A DNA stretch of 64,000 nucleotides, taken from assembly GCA_025360785.1 (NCBI GenBank), contig JANYBN010000045.1, positions 1 through 64,000 on the forward strand. Reading direction: 5' to 3'. The stretch's first letter is position 1. The number at the start of each line of letters is the position of its first letter. Positions 1 through 7,468 of this stretch are shown piece after piece. A program made the translations under genes and the position numbers. This stretch comes from Geobacter sp. Lineage in GTDB: Bacteria; Desulfobacterota; Desulfuromonadia; Geobacterales; Pseudopelobacteraceae. A model generated the notes under the pieces. It saw nothing but the letters and a program-made list of their open reading frames with translations, ran no database searches and was not told the origin of the DNA.

Positions 1-230
1 TATTCGTGACCGCAGTCGTCACACTTCACACGGGCGAAACCATTTTGCAGGCAACCACAATCGAGATAGCGAAAGATGGTCAACCTGATCTCAGGTCGCA
101 GATACCCCAAACGGGACTGATACCGATCCTCGTGTACCCGCTCCAGCTCCTCAAAAAAATCCTCAACACAGCGGTAATAGTCGGATAGTCGGGGGTTGCG
201 CGGAGTGTATGGCGCACATGGGTTTTGCAT
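1..230 (-). CDS. IS91-family transposase, N-terminal part (runs off the left edge)
   Basis: The 76 visible residues start MQNPCAPYTPRNPRLSDYYR, continue with an acidic stretch (FFEELERVHEDRYQSRLGY), and end in a cysteine cluster (CGCLQNGF...VKCDDCGHEY). This order matches the N-terminus of IS91-type Y2 transposases, where a zinc-binding domain precedes the catalytic tyrosine domain. The family moves by rolling-circle transposition. The catalytic HUH and tyrosine motifs lie outside the window, so activity cannot be judged. The gene reads leftwards, so its upstream side faces the small membrane-protein gene at 386. Confidence 0.75.
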   Translation of the reverse strand, partial: MQNPCAPYTPRNPRLSDYYRCVEDFFEELERVHEDRYQSRLGYLRPEIRLTIFRYLDCGCLQNGFARVKCDDCGHE

Positions 231-385
231 GACACACCTGCCGCAGATGTGTTATGCGTAAGGTGTGCCGGGGAGTTATGTTGCTAAAAATGCGAGGGAA
301 GAAAACTGCGAGTTCCAACCATCGGCACGACCAGCCCAAAAGCTGGCAGGTCAGCCGAAGCCCCGTTATGTGAGGAACAAAAAGA

Positions 386-754
386 ATGAATGGAACTACT
401 ACCGGCATCTTGGATGTCAACAGACCATCAACGTACTTCGCGAAGTATCGCGCATATCCAATTTTCGTGAATGGCAAAAAGGTTGGTTCAGTTAAAGACG
501 GCGCTGCTCTGACTGTCCAACTTCCTCCAGGCAGTCATGAAGTGTGGAGCAAGATTGACTGGGAAAAAAGCAACACCGCAAGAATCAGGATAGAAGCAGG
601 AATAACAACAAAAATAAGAGTCGGATATAAAAAAAAGAAAGGCCGAAGACTTTTTGTGCCTATCGCTCTGAGCCTAATAGCAATCATGGCCGGAGCAACA
701 TTTGGAATTGTATTTCTTACCGTAATAGGCGTCGTTGGAATATTGATGGCATGA
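386..754 (+). CDS. Small membrane protein, PEGA-like N-terminal part, function unknown
   Basis: This 122-residue protein is not recognised. The first 75 residues are soluble and beta-rich, with a segment resembling a PEGA-type surface repeat (FVNGKKVGSVKDGAALTVQL then PPGSHEV). A basic stretch (YKKKKGRR) and two close hydrophobic segments (about residues 88-121) end the protein, so it probably sits in the inner membrane with the basic linker in the cytoplasm. The ATG at 386 follows GAGG with a normal gap. It lies between the transposase fragment and a decayed toxin gene, so it may be accessory cargo. Function unknown. Confidence 0.6.
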   Translation: MNGTTTGILDVNRPSTYFAKYRAYPIFVNGKKVGSVKDGAALTVQLPPGSHEVWSKIDWEKSNTARIRIEAGITTKIRVGYKKKKGRRLFVPIALSLIAIMAGATFGIVFLTVIGVVGILMA

Positions 755-756
755 GT

Positions 757-985
757 GGGCGACCTTCATCTCGACGAACCGATTACTCCAGAGATTGCAT
801 TCAAGGGTGGGTAATTGTATCGAAAGTATCGCGCTAAAGGAGTTACGCTTAGTTCACTTGACTGCCTGATCGCAGCAACGGCACTTGTTAAGGGATATAA
901 GGTTGCTACCAGAAAAGTGAAACATTATCCGGGCTTCGCAGGCAGCACAGGCGGTATTGAAACTGTTCTGATACTAGAAAAGTAA
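757..985 (+). pseudogene. Remnant of a PIN-domain (VapC-like) toxin gene
   Basis: From TTG 815 to TAA 983-985 the sequence encodes about 56 residues with the C-terminal signature of VapC-type PIN nucleases: GVTLSSLDCLIAATAL, then GYKVATRKVKHYPGF. The Asp in SLD and the TR.V.HY ending match the conserved C-terminal part of the fold. Upstream, an in-frame TAA at 812 and a frame change separate it from residues that look like the preceding part of the domain (around 760-812, LDEPITPEIAF-like). The first half, with the N-terminal catalytic Asp, is missing, and no antitoxin gene is next to it. It is best read as a decayed toxin gene. Confidence 0.6.
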
Positions 986-1023
986 ATTCACCCGCACTGT
1001 CGAAATAAACAGGTTATCTATAA

Positions 1024-1062
1024 AGTACCCCATCACGTTGCTGTGACAGGGCACTTTTTTTT
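1024..1062 (+). terminator. Intrinsic terminator after the toxin remnant
   Basis: An imperfect stem (AGTACCCCATCAC against GTGACAGGGCACT, small loop) is followed by eight T residues. Its core closely resembles the terminator at 3365-3400. Confidence 0.7.
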
Positions 1063-1122
1063 GCGTTATTTGTGCGCAACGAAACGCTTGTTACCAGGGC
1101 CGTGTATTTTCTTACCAACCGG

Positions 1123-1151
1123 TTGACAGGCAAGTAGTACCGGCGTATATC
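1123..1151 (+). promoter_or_regulatory. Sigma70-type promoter for the HAMP sensor gene
   Basis: TTGACA (1123-1128), a 17-nt spacer and TATATC (1146-1151) give a near-consensus promoter about 100 nt upstream of the start at 1253. Confidence 0.6.
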
Positions 1152-1252
1152 TGAGAGCAATTTTATTGTACTGAGTAAATGAAGTGTTGTGTAGGTCGGA
1201 TCTGATCAATATCAAGCGTTAGCCAAACTCTAAATAAAGGAGGATGAATCGG

Positions 1253-2143
1253 ATGTTCAAAAAGATCAGCATCAAAGTTGCTGTAAAGGTGAACCTGGTA
1301 CTCTTGATCATTGTGGGATTCGGAACGATCGTGTTGGCCAGGGAGCAGTTCCTGCGCCTGGATGCGCAGTACAAGTCGCAGGCAAAGTTTGAAAGCATGG
1401 TGGCTGCCAAGGCTGTCGGCAAGCTGTTTGAAGAGGCTGTCAACAATAACGCCATGACAACTGCGGATGCTTTTGATACGAATTATCAGCAATACGGCTC
1501 GTTCGAACCCGCTAAATATCACACCAAATATGATTCCTACGCAGATAAAGCACTTTTGGGGCTGCAAGACGAGATGCTTAAGAATCCCAGTGTCGTGTTC
1601 GCTGTTACCGTGGACAAAAATGGCTATCTCCCGACCCACAATTCGAAATATCAGCAGGCAATTACCGGCGATAAGGTGAAGGACAAGGTCGGCAACCGTA
1701 CAAAAAGGATATTCAACGACGAGACCGGCCTGGCCGCCGCTCAAAACACTCAGCCCGGCTTTATCCAGGTCTATAAACGGGATACCGGCGAAACCATGTG
1801 GGACGTTTCCTCTCCAATCATGGTCAAGGATAAGCAGTGGGGCAATTTCCGTATAGGGCTTTCCATTGCGGCCCTGAACAAGGCAAAGACCACCGTCCTG
1901 ATCCATCTTCTCATAAGTATGGCGGTCATCATAGCCGTTACATCCCTTTTGATCCACTACACCATTCACAGCTCGCTACAGCCGCTGACTCAACTTACCG
2001 AAAAAGCCTCCCGCATGGCTGACGGGGAGGTTAACGTCCCCATCCTGGCCCACACGAAGGATGAAATCGGAGAGCTGGCTCAGGTGCTTGAGAGAATACG
2101 AATCAGCATGAAGACGGCAATGGAGCGATTAACGAAGATGTAG
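1253..2143 (+). CDS. Membrane sensor with periplasmic Cache-like domain and HAMP, lacking a signalling domain
   Basis: This 296-residue protein has TM1 at about residues 8-30, a periplasmic sensor of about 180 residues, TM2 near 217-238 and a HAMP domain to about 290 (LTQLTEKASRMADGEV, KDEIGELAQVLERI). The sensor carries VVFAVTVDKNGYLPTHNSKY, a motif I associate with PAS/Cache-type sensors of Geobacter chemoreceptors, some of which bind heme c. No CxxCH is present, so this one should not bind covalent heme. The protein stops just after HAMP, where a chemoreceptor would continue into its long coiled coil. GGAGG abuts the ATG at 1244, so the ATG at 1253 with normal spacing is the better start. 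It may be a truncated chemoreceptor or a partner for another output protein. Confidence 0.75.
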   Translation: MFKKISIKVAVKVNLVLLIIVGFGTIVLAREQFLRLDAQYKSQAKFESMVAAKAVGKLFEEAVNNNAMTTADAFDTNYQQYGSFEPAKYHTKYDSYADKALLGLQDEMLKNPSVVFAVTVDKNGYLPTHNSKYQQAITGDKVKDKVGNRTKRIFNDETGLAAAQNTQPGFIQVYKRDTGETMWDVSSPIMVKDKQWGNFRIGLSIAALNKAKTTVLIHLLISMAVIIAVTSLLIHYTIHSSLQPLTQLTEKASRMADGEVNVPILAHTKDEIGELAQVLERIRISMKTAMERLTKM

Positions 2144-2200
2144 AGTGCAACATGTCAGGTCTACACATTTGCCATTGAAACAAGGACGAGGCACCTTTAA

Positions 2201-2252
2201 GGACGTAGTTAAGTGGTCAACTTAATATGAATCAACCATCTTAACTACGTCC
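2201..2252. repeat. 13-bp perfect inverted repeat between convergent genes
   Basis: GGACGTAGTTAAG (2201-2213) is exactly complementary to CTTAACTACGTCC (2240-2252). After a small bulge the stem can extend by GGT/ACC. The central loop is 26 nt. There is no T-run on either side, so it is not a normal intrinsic terminator. Confidence 0.7.
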
Positions 2253-2305
2253 CCTCGCAGGTTCCTGAGGCGGCCATAAGACCGACTTTCATCTGTAACG
2301 GATTG

Positions 2306-2674
2306 CTATTCAACCTTCTTCATCTCCTTGCCACAGGTGCAGTTGCCGGGATTCTGGCTTATAGTGTCGCATTTACACCCATCGCCGCAGTTGCAGGCAT
2401 ACTTGGCCTTGGTCGTGAAAGCGATTTCCTTGCCTTCAAGCTTGACCATCGCCTTATCCCCCTTCATGCTGCTGATAACACCCTTACCGAGAGGCTTGCC
2501 GCAGGTGCATTTTCCCTCATTGTGAGACATGGTCTTGCAGGCGCATGACTCACCGCAGGCGCAGACATACACAATGTCGCCCTGTTTGTATACCGGCAGG
2601 ATCTTGTCGGCAAACGCAACCACCGCAAACGCCAAAACAGCAGCAACTAACAGACTGATCAATCCTTTTTTCAT
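2306..2674 (-). CDS. Exported protein with two metallothionein-like cysteine repeats
   Basis: This 122-residue precursor has a clear signal peptide (MKKGLISLLVAAVLAFAVVA, cleavage near residue 22). The mature part holds two copies of a six-cysteine unit of pattern CxCGxxCxCxTxSxNxGxCTCGK, one near residues 37-58 and one near 92-113. Between them is a small beta-rich segment (MVKLEGKEIAFTTKAKYA). Twelve thiols in so small a protein suggest metal binding in the periplasm; zinc, copper or another soft metal are possible by analogy only. The ATG at 2674 has AGGAG upstream at good spacing. It is transcribed alone and ends towards the inverted repeat at 2201-2252. No named family is recognised. Confidence 0.75.
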   Translation of the reverse strand: MKKGLISLLVAAVLAFAVVAFADKILPVYKQGDIVYVCACGESCACKTMSHNEGKCTCGKPLGKGVISSMKGDKAMVKLEGKEIAFTTKAKYACNCGDGCKCDTISQNPGNCTCGKEMKKVE

Positions 2675-3037
2675 GATGTAGTCTCCTTTTCCGCTTATTG
2701 AAATCAACCTCATTACATAGAAAAGATACCATTGCTTTCTGAAACGTCCACTAACATTGTTGTACATTATTGGACGAGTTATATCTCGCACCAACATTGA
2801 AACAATCTAACATAAAGAGTTTTGGGACAGCTGCGGGTAATATGAAAACCGTATGCAGACTGTGTCAGTCGCAACACACCATAAAAGACAAATTTAGTCC
2901 ATTTTGCCACCAATTGTGCTATATTGTTAATAGCTCAATAGACGATTTCCCTACGCGTGTCGGTCACCCGACGAAATCTGATTCGGGCAAATTGTCACCA
3001 TTGAAGCTACCTATTTTACTGAAAGGGGGACACGAAA
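2675..3037. other. Intergenic region between divergent genes, 363 bp
   Basis: I see no coding frame of family character here. The right part holds a possible extended -10 element for the DUF4242 gene (2917-2925), and a short GTCGG-TCA-CCCGAC hairpin near 2958-2973. No riboswitch consensus was recognised. Confidence 0.5.
2917..2925 (+). promoter_or_regulatory. Possible extended -10 promoter for the DUF4242 gene
   Basis: TGCTATATT fits the extended -10 pattern TGnTATAAT with one mismatch. No good -35 hexamer is present at 17 nt, and the leader to the start at 3038 would be about 105 nt. Confidence 0.3.
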
Positions 3038-3289
3038 ATGGCACTGTATCTGGATGTTCATAAGCATATTCCTGGATTGACGGCTGCAGCAATTGCCGGC
3101 GCCCACGCGAAAGACCTCGAAGTTCAGGCCAAGCATGGCGTGAAATACTTGAAATACTGGTTTGATGAAGGCACGGAAAAAGCCTTTTGTCTGGTGGAGG
3201 CTCCGAGCAAAGAAGCGGCGGCCGCAGTCCATAGAGAGGCTCACGGTCTCGTCGCGGATGAGATTAACGAAGTCAGGGAAGGCGCGTAG
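3038..3289 (+). CDS. DUF4242 (SCO4226-like) small ferredoxin-fold protein
   Basis: This 83-residue soluble protein starts MALYLDVHKHIPGLT and contains the DUF4242 pattern: a DVH near the N-terminus, HGVKYLKYWFDEGTEKAFCL in the middle, and APSKEAAAAVHREAHGLVAD-like helices near the end. The family adopts a ferredoxin-like fold; a Streptomyces member (SCO4226) binds nickel, and other members have no assigned role. GGGGG lies eight bases before the ATG. It is a single-gene unit ending in the strong terminator at 3365-3400. Metal binding by this copy is inference. Confidence 0.8.
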   Translation: MALYLDVHKHIPGLTAAAIAGAHAKDLEVQAKHGVKYLKYWFDEGTEKAFCLVEAPSKEAAAAVHREAHGLVADEINEVREGA

Positions 3290-3364
3290 TTACTTGAGGA
3301 AAGGTAAAAGGATCGGTCTACAAATCACATTTCAGAGTTTGTAGGCCTGATTCTTAAAGAAGAA

Positions 3365-3400
3365 AAGCGCCCCGTCACGTTGTTGTGATGGGGGCGCTTT
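3365..3400. terminator. Bidirectional intrinsic terminator between DUF4242 gene and selB
   Basis: AAGCGCCCCGTCAC pairs with GTGATGGGGGCGCTT across a short loop, and both strands continue into T-rich sequence. It serves the plus-strand gene ending at 3289 and selB ending at 3414. Confidence 0.85.
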
Positions 3401-3413
3401 ATTGCTTTTATAA

Positions 3414-5333
3414 TCATTTTCTCCGCAGCACCCGCTTGTCACCCAGCCGCAGCGTCACCTTCAGTGAGTCAAAATATTCAAGCACCGGGATCATGAACTT
3501 GCGCGACAGACCGGTTATCTCCCGAAATTCGGGAGGAGCCATCTCGCCATGCAGTCTAAGGTAGCTGGTCAAAACTTCCTCAATCTCGGCCAACGCTGCC
3601 GGAGTGTAGAAAATATCGTTCTTCACCTTAACGGCCAGACCTTCGTCGGCCAGCAGCGCAAGATGCTCCTGCGCCAGCTTTTCATGGATCTTCAGCCGAC
3701 CGCAGATCTCGTTCAAAAAAGGCGGCTCCTTCCCTCCACTTTCGAGCTCAAGCCTGATCTGCTGATGGATGTCGGCCTGTGACGTTTCTGTGCCGGCTTT
3801 TCGGCCGACGAGCCGGACCTGATCCCGCTCGGCAATCACCCTCCCCTCCTTTTCTAGGGCTGCCAGGCACGGGGTGAAGAAGCGCTCGTCACTTCGTGAG
3901 GGAATCCGTGTCTTTAACTCCTCCTTGTTGATCCCCTCCTTGAGAGGATACTGTACAAAATATCCGTTCATCACGGCGACCAGCGAATCACACAATGAAG
4001 AGAAGGCTTCGCCGCTGAGGTATGTTTTGGGATCCCGCACAACCTGCACGATGCTGCCGGTCGCCATCAGAGCAGACAAGGCGGCTTCCAGCCGCCGGGA
4101 GACGATACCGCTTCGGACGGCAATCTCGCCATGGGTGATCCCCGAAAGAAGACTCCCGGTTACTATCCCGCCGATGACTGCGCTCTCAGTGCCGGCCGAC
4201 AGATTCCCGAGCAGCTCCAGCACCTCATCCGACCGCCTCCTGCGACCCGGCGGGAACGGATCAAGGACAGAGCCTCCGGCGATGGTCGCGGAAGGAGATG
4301 AAGATCGGAGCACGAACGGATCACCGTTGAGGAGCAGCACCGGACGGGCAAGGCGCAGCTGGGCATAGGCGCAGTTCCCCGGATCGAGTACGTCCCGGTC
4401 AAGCAATATCACGGTGGCCGGAACTTCATATGTGGACGAATGGAGCCGCAGTACCGAGCGGTGTTTCAATCCGCGCGGGGCCGAAGCAAGATGGTTCAGG
4501 TACACATCCACGATCCTGGTGGTACGGTAGGCCCCTTTCGGGACAACGACCTCACCGCGCCGGACCTGATAGTGATCCACCCCTTGCAGGTTGAGCGCCA
4601 GTCGCGAACCGGCCGCTCCCGTTTCCGCTTTTGCGCCATGGAACTGGATACCCCGGACCCTGCAGGGGAGCAGCGACGGCACGATCTCCACCTCGTCTCC
4701 CACTTTGACCGTGCCGGAGAGGAGCGTGCCGGTCACGACCGTGCCGAAACCGGCCAGGGTAAAAACCCTGTCCACCGGCAGTCTGTATTGTCCCTCACTA
4801 CGTTTCTGCTCCAAATCACTGGCGATCAGATAGAGTTCACTCTTGAGCCGGTCGACGCCGTTGCCGCTACGCGAGGAGACCGGTATGACCGGAGCCGCTT
4901 CGAGGAAGCTGCCGGCGAGGAACTCCCGCACCTCCTCCACGACAAGATCCAGCCACTCTGGATCCACCAGATCGCACTTGGTCAGGGCCACCATCCCGCT
5001 GCGCACGCCGAGGAGCTGGCAGATTTCAAGATGTTCGCGGGTCTGGGGCATAACCCCCTCGTCCGCCGCGATTACCAGCATGACCATGTCCATTCCCCCC
5101 ACCCCGGCAACCATGGTCCGCACGAATTTTTCGTGACCGGGCACATCGATGATGCCAAAATGGATGTTTCCGGAGTCGCCGGGGAGGTCAAGACCGGCAA
5201 AGCCGAGTTCAATGGTAATGCCTCGCGCCTTCTCCTCAGGGAGACGATCAGTGTCAACGCCGGTCAATGATTTAACCAGGGAGGTCTTGCCGTGATCGAT
5301 ATGGCCTGCCGTGCCGAGAATGAGGTTTTTCAT
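3414..5333 (-). CDS. selB: Selenocysteine-specific elongation factor SelB
   Basis: This 639-residue translation factor delivers Sec-tRNA to UGA codons marked by a SECIS hairpin. The N-terminal GTPase domain has GHIDHGKT (residues 10-17), the switch I segment [15 protein letters not shown] (63-67) and TKCD (118-121). EF-Tu-like beta-barrel domains follow, and the C-terminal 250 residues contain the winged-helix repeats that bind SECIS (for example [20 protein letters not shown]). The length fits the family. The ATG at 5333 matches the family start [17 protein letters not shown]; the frame stays open further upstream but would run into the tRNA gene. selC lies only 45 nt upstream on the same strand, so the two are probably co-transcribed. 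No selenoprotein gene was seen in the window. Confidence 0.96.
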   Translation of the reverse strand: MKNLILGTAGHIDHGKTSLVKSLTGVDTDRLPEEKARGITIELGFAGLDLPGDSGNIHFGIIDVPGHEKFVRTMVAGVGGMDMVMLVIAADEGVMPQTREHLEICQLLGVRSGMVALTKCDLVDPEWLDLVVEEVREFLAGSFLEAAPVIPVSSRSGNGVDRLKSELYLIASDLEQKRSEGQYRLPVDRVFTLAGFGTVVTGTLLSGTVKVGDEVEIVPSLLPCRVRGIQFHGAKAETGAAGSRLALNLQGVDHYQVRRGEVVVPKGAYRTTRIVDVYLNHLASAPRGLKHRSVLRLHSSTYEVPATVILLDRDVLDPGNCAYAQLRLARPVLLLNGDPFVLRSSSPSATIAGGSVLDPFPPGRRRRSDEVLELLGNLSAGTESAVIGGIVTGSLLSGITHGEIAVRSGIVSRRLEAALSALMATGSIVQVVRDPKTYLSGEAFSSLCDSLVAVMNGYFVQYPLKEGINKEELKTRIPSRSDERFFTPCLAALEKEGRVIAERDQVRLVGRKAGTETSQADIHQQIRLELESGGKEPPFLNEICGRLKIHEKLAQEHLALLADEGLAVKVKNDIFYTPAALAEIEEVLTSYLRLHGEMAPPEFREITGLSRKFMIPVLEYFDSLKVTLRLGDKRVLRRK

Positions 5334-5378
5334 GGGATTCGCCGGAAATAGCAGCCGCAGCTGCAAAATTGGGAGTAC

Positions 5379-5476
5379 TGGCGGAAGCACACAGGAATCG
5401 AACCTGCCAAGGGAATTTCTCATCCCCCCCACCGGTTTTGAAGACCGGGCAGCCCGCCAGCGACTGATGTACTTCC
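5379..5476 (-). tRNA. selC: tRNA-Sec (anticodon UCA)
   Basis: The minus strand folds as a selenocysteine tRNA. It has an 8-bp acceptor stem (GGAAGTAC with GTGCTTCC), the anticodon arm CGGTCTTCAAAACCG with UCA, a long variable arm (GGGGGATGAGAAATTCCC), the T-loop GGTTCGATTCC, the discriminator G and an encoded CCA. At 98 nt including CCA it has the large size typical of tRNA-Sec. It sits directly upstream of selB. Confidence 0.95.
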
Positions 5477-5497
5477 ACAGGAAATGGAGCCAACAAA

Positions 5498-5525
5498 ATT
5501 TTATCTCTATATCGGGATAATGCAA
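5498..5525 (-). promoter_or_regulatory. Sigma70-type promoter for selC-selB
   Basis: Reading on the minus strand: TTGCAT (5525-5520), a 16-nt spacer and TAAAAT (5503-5498). The expected start is a few bases before the tRNA 5' end at 5476. Confidence 0.5.
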
Positions 5526-5580
5526 GAGACGAATATTCACAAAAGACGCCGACCGGTGTGTGCTGTTACCAGCCGGTTTA

Positions 5581-5624
5581 ATAAAGAAGCCCCCATCTCG
5601 TCGCTAGAATGGGGGCTTCTTTAT
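5581..5624. terminator. Bidirectional terminator downstream of hpnH
   Basis: A perfect 16-bp stem (ATAAAGAAGCCCCCAT with ATGGGGGCTTCTTTAT) surrounds a 12-nt loop. A- and T-rich ends allow termination on both strands; the likely client is hpnH, which ends at 5660. Confidence 0.85.
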
Positions 5625-5659
5625 TTCATCAGATAACGGCCAATCGGGCCGGCATTACT

Positions 5660-6658
5660 TTACGTCAAATTCCAGATCATCATTTCAAGGATGTCTTTCC
5701 AGCTCTTGCCGATCTCATTTACAACCGTCGGTTCGAAACCGCAATGCATCATGCACTGGGCGCAGCGTGGATCCTTCCCGACCCCGTACTTCTCCCAGTC
5801 GGTCTTGGCCATCATTTCAGCATAGGTCGGATAGTGGTCGTCGGTGATCAGGTAGCAGGGAGCCTTCCAGCCGCGCGGATTGCGGGTCGGGTTGCCCCAG
5901 GGGGTGCACTCCAGCTTCTTTTCACCTTTGAGAAAGCGCATGTACATCGGCGTAGAAAAGAAGCGATGTTTTTTGCTCATCTCGTAGACATCTGCAAACT
6001 TCCTCTCAATATCACGGCGCTCAAGGAACAGTTTTTCTCCAACCGCTTCATAGCCGAAACCCGGTGCGACCAGAACGCCGTCAACACCGATCTCCTCCAG
6101 CTTGCTAAATAACATCTCGATTTCTACAAGATCGGTTTCATTGAAAATGGTGGTGTTCGTACAGACTCTGAACCCCATCTCTTTAGCTTTTTTTATCGCC
6201 GACATTGCAGTCTTGAAGGCGCCTTTACGCTCCAGAATACGGTCGTGAGTGTCCTCCAGACCATCAACGTGAATATTAAAAGTAAAATTTGGATGCGGCG
6301 TCATGGTATCAAGCGCTTTTTCAAGCAGGATGCCGTTTGTGCAGAAATAGATGTGTTTGCCTCTTTGCAGTACCTCTGTAACAAGTTCGTTAATATGAGG
6401 GTACAGGAACGGCTCTCCACCAGTAATGGTAACGACCGGCGCCGGACATTCATCCACTGAATGCAGGCATTCTTCAAGGCTCATCATATCCTGGATTGTG
6501 TCGGCATATTCACGGATTCTGCCACAGCCGGAACAGGCAAGATTGCAAAGATGGGTCGGCTCAAGCATCAGTACGAGTGGATATTTGGCATTTTTTTTGA
6601 TCTTGTTGCCGATAATGTATTTCGTCAGATCATAATTGAGACGCATTGGAAAACGCAT
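5660..6658 (-). CDS. hpnH: Radical SAM protein HpnH (adenosylhopane synthesis)
   Basis: HpnH-type enzymes add a 5'-deoxyadenosyl group to hopene on the way to extended hopanoids. This 332-residue protein has the radical SAM triad CNLACSGC (CxxxCxxC) near residues 38-45 after the HpnH-like opening KYPLVLMLEPTH, then TITGGEPFL for SAM binding. A C-terminal cysteine group (CTPWGN, APCYLI, CAQCMMHCGFEP) fits the DUF3463 tail of the family. The ATG at 6658 has AAAGGAA upstream. It is last in the minus-strand run after livF, 66 nt away, and is far from other hopanoid genes except hpnN at 34 kb. Family assignment is from motifs; the activity is inferred. Confidence 0.88.
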   Translation of the reverse strand: MRFPMRLNYDLTKYIIGNKIKKNAKYPLVLMLEPTHLCNLACSGCGRIREYADTIQDMMSLEECLHSVDECPAPVVTITGGEPFLYPHINELVTEVLQRGKHIYFCTNGILLEKALDTMTPHPNFTFNIHVDGLEDTHDRILERKGAFKTAMSAIKKAKEMGFRVCTNTTIFNETDLVEIEMLFSKLEEIGVDGVLVAPGFGYEAVGEKLFLERRDIERKFADVYEMSKKHRFFSTPMYMRFLKGEKKLECTPWGNPTRNPRGWKAPCYLITDDHYPTYAEMMAKTDWEKYGVGKDPRCAQCMMHCGFEPTVVNEIGKSWKDILEMMIWNLT

Positions 6659-6724
6659 GGTTGAATTTCCTTTTGCTGATGCTCATAGCAAATGAGCGAC
6701 AGCTGGTTATAATTGGAGACTGGT

Positions 6725-7468
6725 CTATCTCTCCCACATTTCCTTCTTGTCCTTACCGAGGTAAGCACGTTTTACTTCGGCATTTTCGAGCAGTTCATCA
6801 GACGGACCTTCGAGTATTACCTTGCCGGTTTCAAGAACATAACCTCGATCAGCAAGCTTGAGAGCCGCCTTGGCATTCTGTTCAACGAGCAGGATCGTAG
6901 TACCGTTATCCTGGCGTAACCGTTCCAGTACGCGAAAGATTTCCTGAACAACCAGCGGAGCCAATCCCATTGAAGGCTCATCAAGCAGCAGTATTTTGGG
7001 ATTAGCCATCAGGGCGCGTCCGATGGCAAGCATCTGCTGTTCGCCTCCCGACATGGTTCCGGCAAGCTGTTTGCGCCGTTCTTCAAGCCTAGGAAACAGG
7101 GTAAACACCTTTTCCATATCCTTGTGGATGGAGGCCTTACCCTCCCTGCTCCGGTAACGCAGATACGCTCCCAGTTCAAGATTATCCTCTACCGAAAGCG
7201 GCTTGAACACCTGCCGCCCTTCCGGCACCTGGGATATGCCGCGCTGTACGACTTTATCCGGCGCAAGCGCTGTGACAGCTTCCTTGCAAAACATTATTTC
7301 ACCTGCAGATGCGGGCGTAACACCTGATATGGTATTCAAAACAGTGGTTTTGCCGGCGCCGTTTGCACCGATCAAAGTCACGATTTCTCCCTCCCCCAAA
7401 TGCAGGGAAATATTTTTCAGTGCGTGAACTTTTCCGTAGTAGGTGTTTATGTTTTTAAGCCGCAGCAT
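6725..7468 (-). CDS. livF: Branched-chain amino acid ABC transporter ATPase LivF
   Basis: One of the two ATPases that drive LivHM import at the inner membrane. The 247 residues show Walker A GANGAGKTT (about 33-41), Q-loop, the ABC signature MSGGEQQ and Walker B ILLLDEPSMGLAP, in the compact form typical of LivF. The ATG overlaps the livG stop by one base (TGATG). Substrate range is not readable from this protein; the operon suggests branched-chain or aromatic amino acids or related acids. Confidence 0.93.
   Translation of the reverse strand: MLRLKNINTYYGKVHALKNISLHLGEGEIVTLIGANGAGKTTVLNTISGVTPASAGEIMFCKEAVTALAPDKVVQRGISQVPEGRQVFKPLSVEDNLELGAYLRYRSREGKASIHKDMEKVFTLFPRLEERRKQLAGTMSGGEQQMLAIGRALMANPKILLLDEPSMGLAPLVVQEIFRVLERLRQDNGTTILLVEQNAKAALKLADRGYVLETGKVILEGPSDELLENAEVKRAYLGKDKKEMWER

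Noticed and set aside
265-495. Open frame between the transposase fragment and the membrane protein
   Set aside because: It overlaps the better supported gene at 386 in another frame and shows no family character.
1163-1969. Open frame of 268 codons opposite the HAMP sensor gene
   Set aside because: The plus-strand gene has TM, sensor and HAMP structure and a good promoter and ribosome-binding site; the antisense frame has none.
4440-5270. Open frame of 276 codons on the plus strand opposite selB
   Set aside because: It lies fully inside selB, whose GTPase motifs are clear. Its translation is His/Arg/Gly-rich without any family sign, as expected for an antisense frame of a G+C-rich gene.
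5379-5476. tRNA-Sec as an integration site of an island
   Set aside because: selB follows directly at the 3' side, and no integrase or repeated tRNA end was seen next to it.
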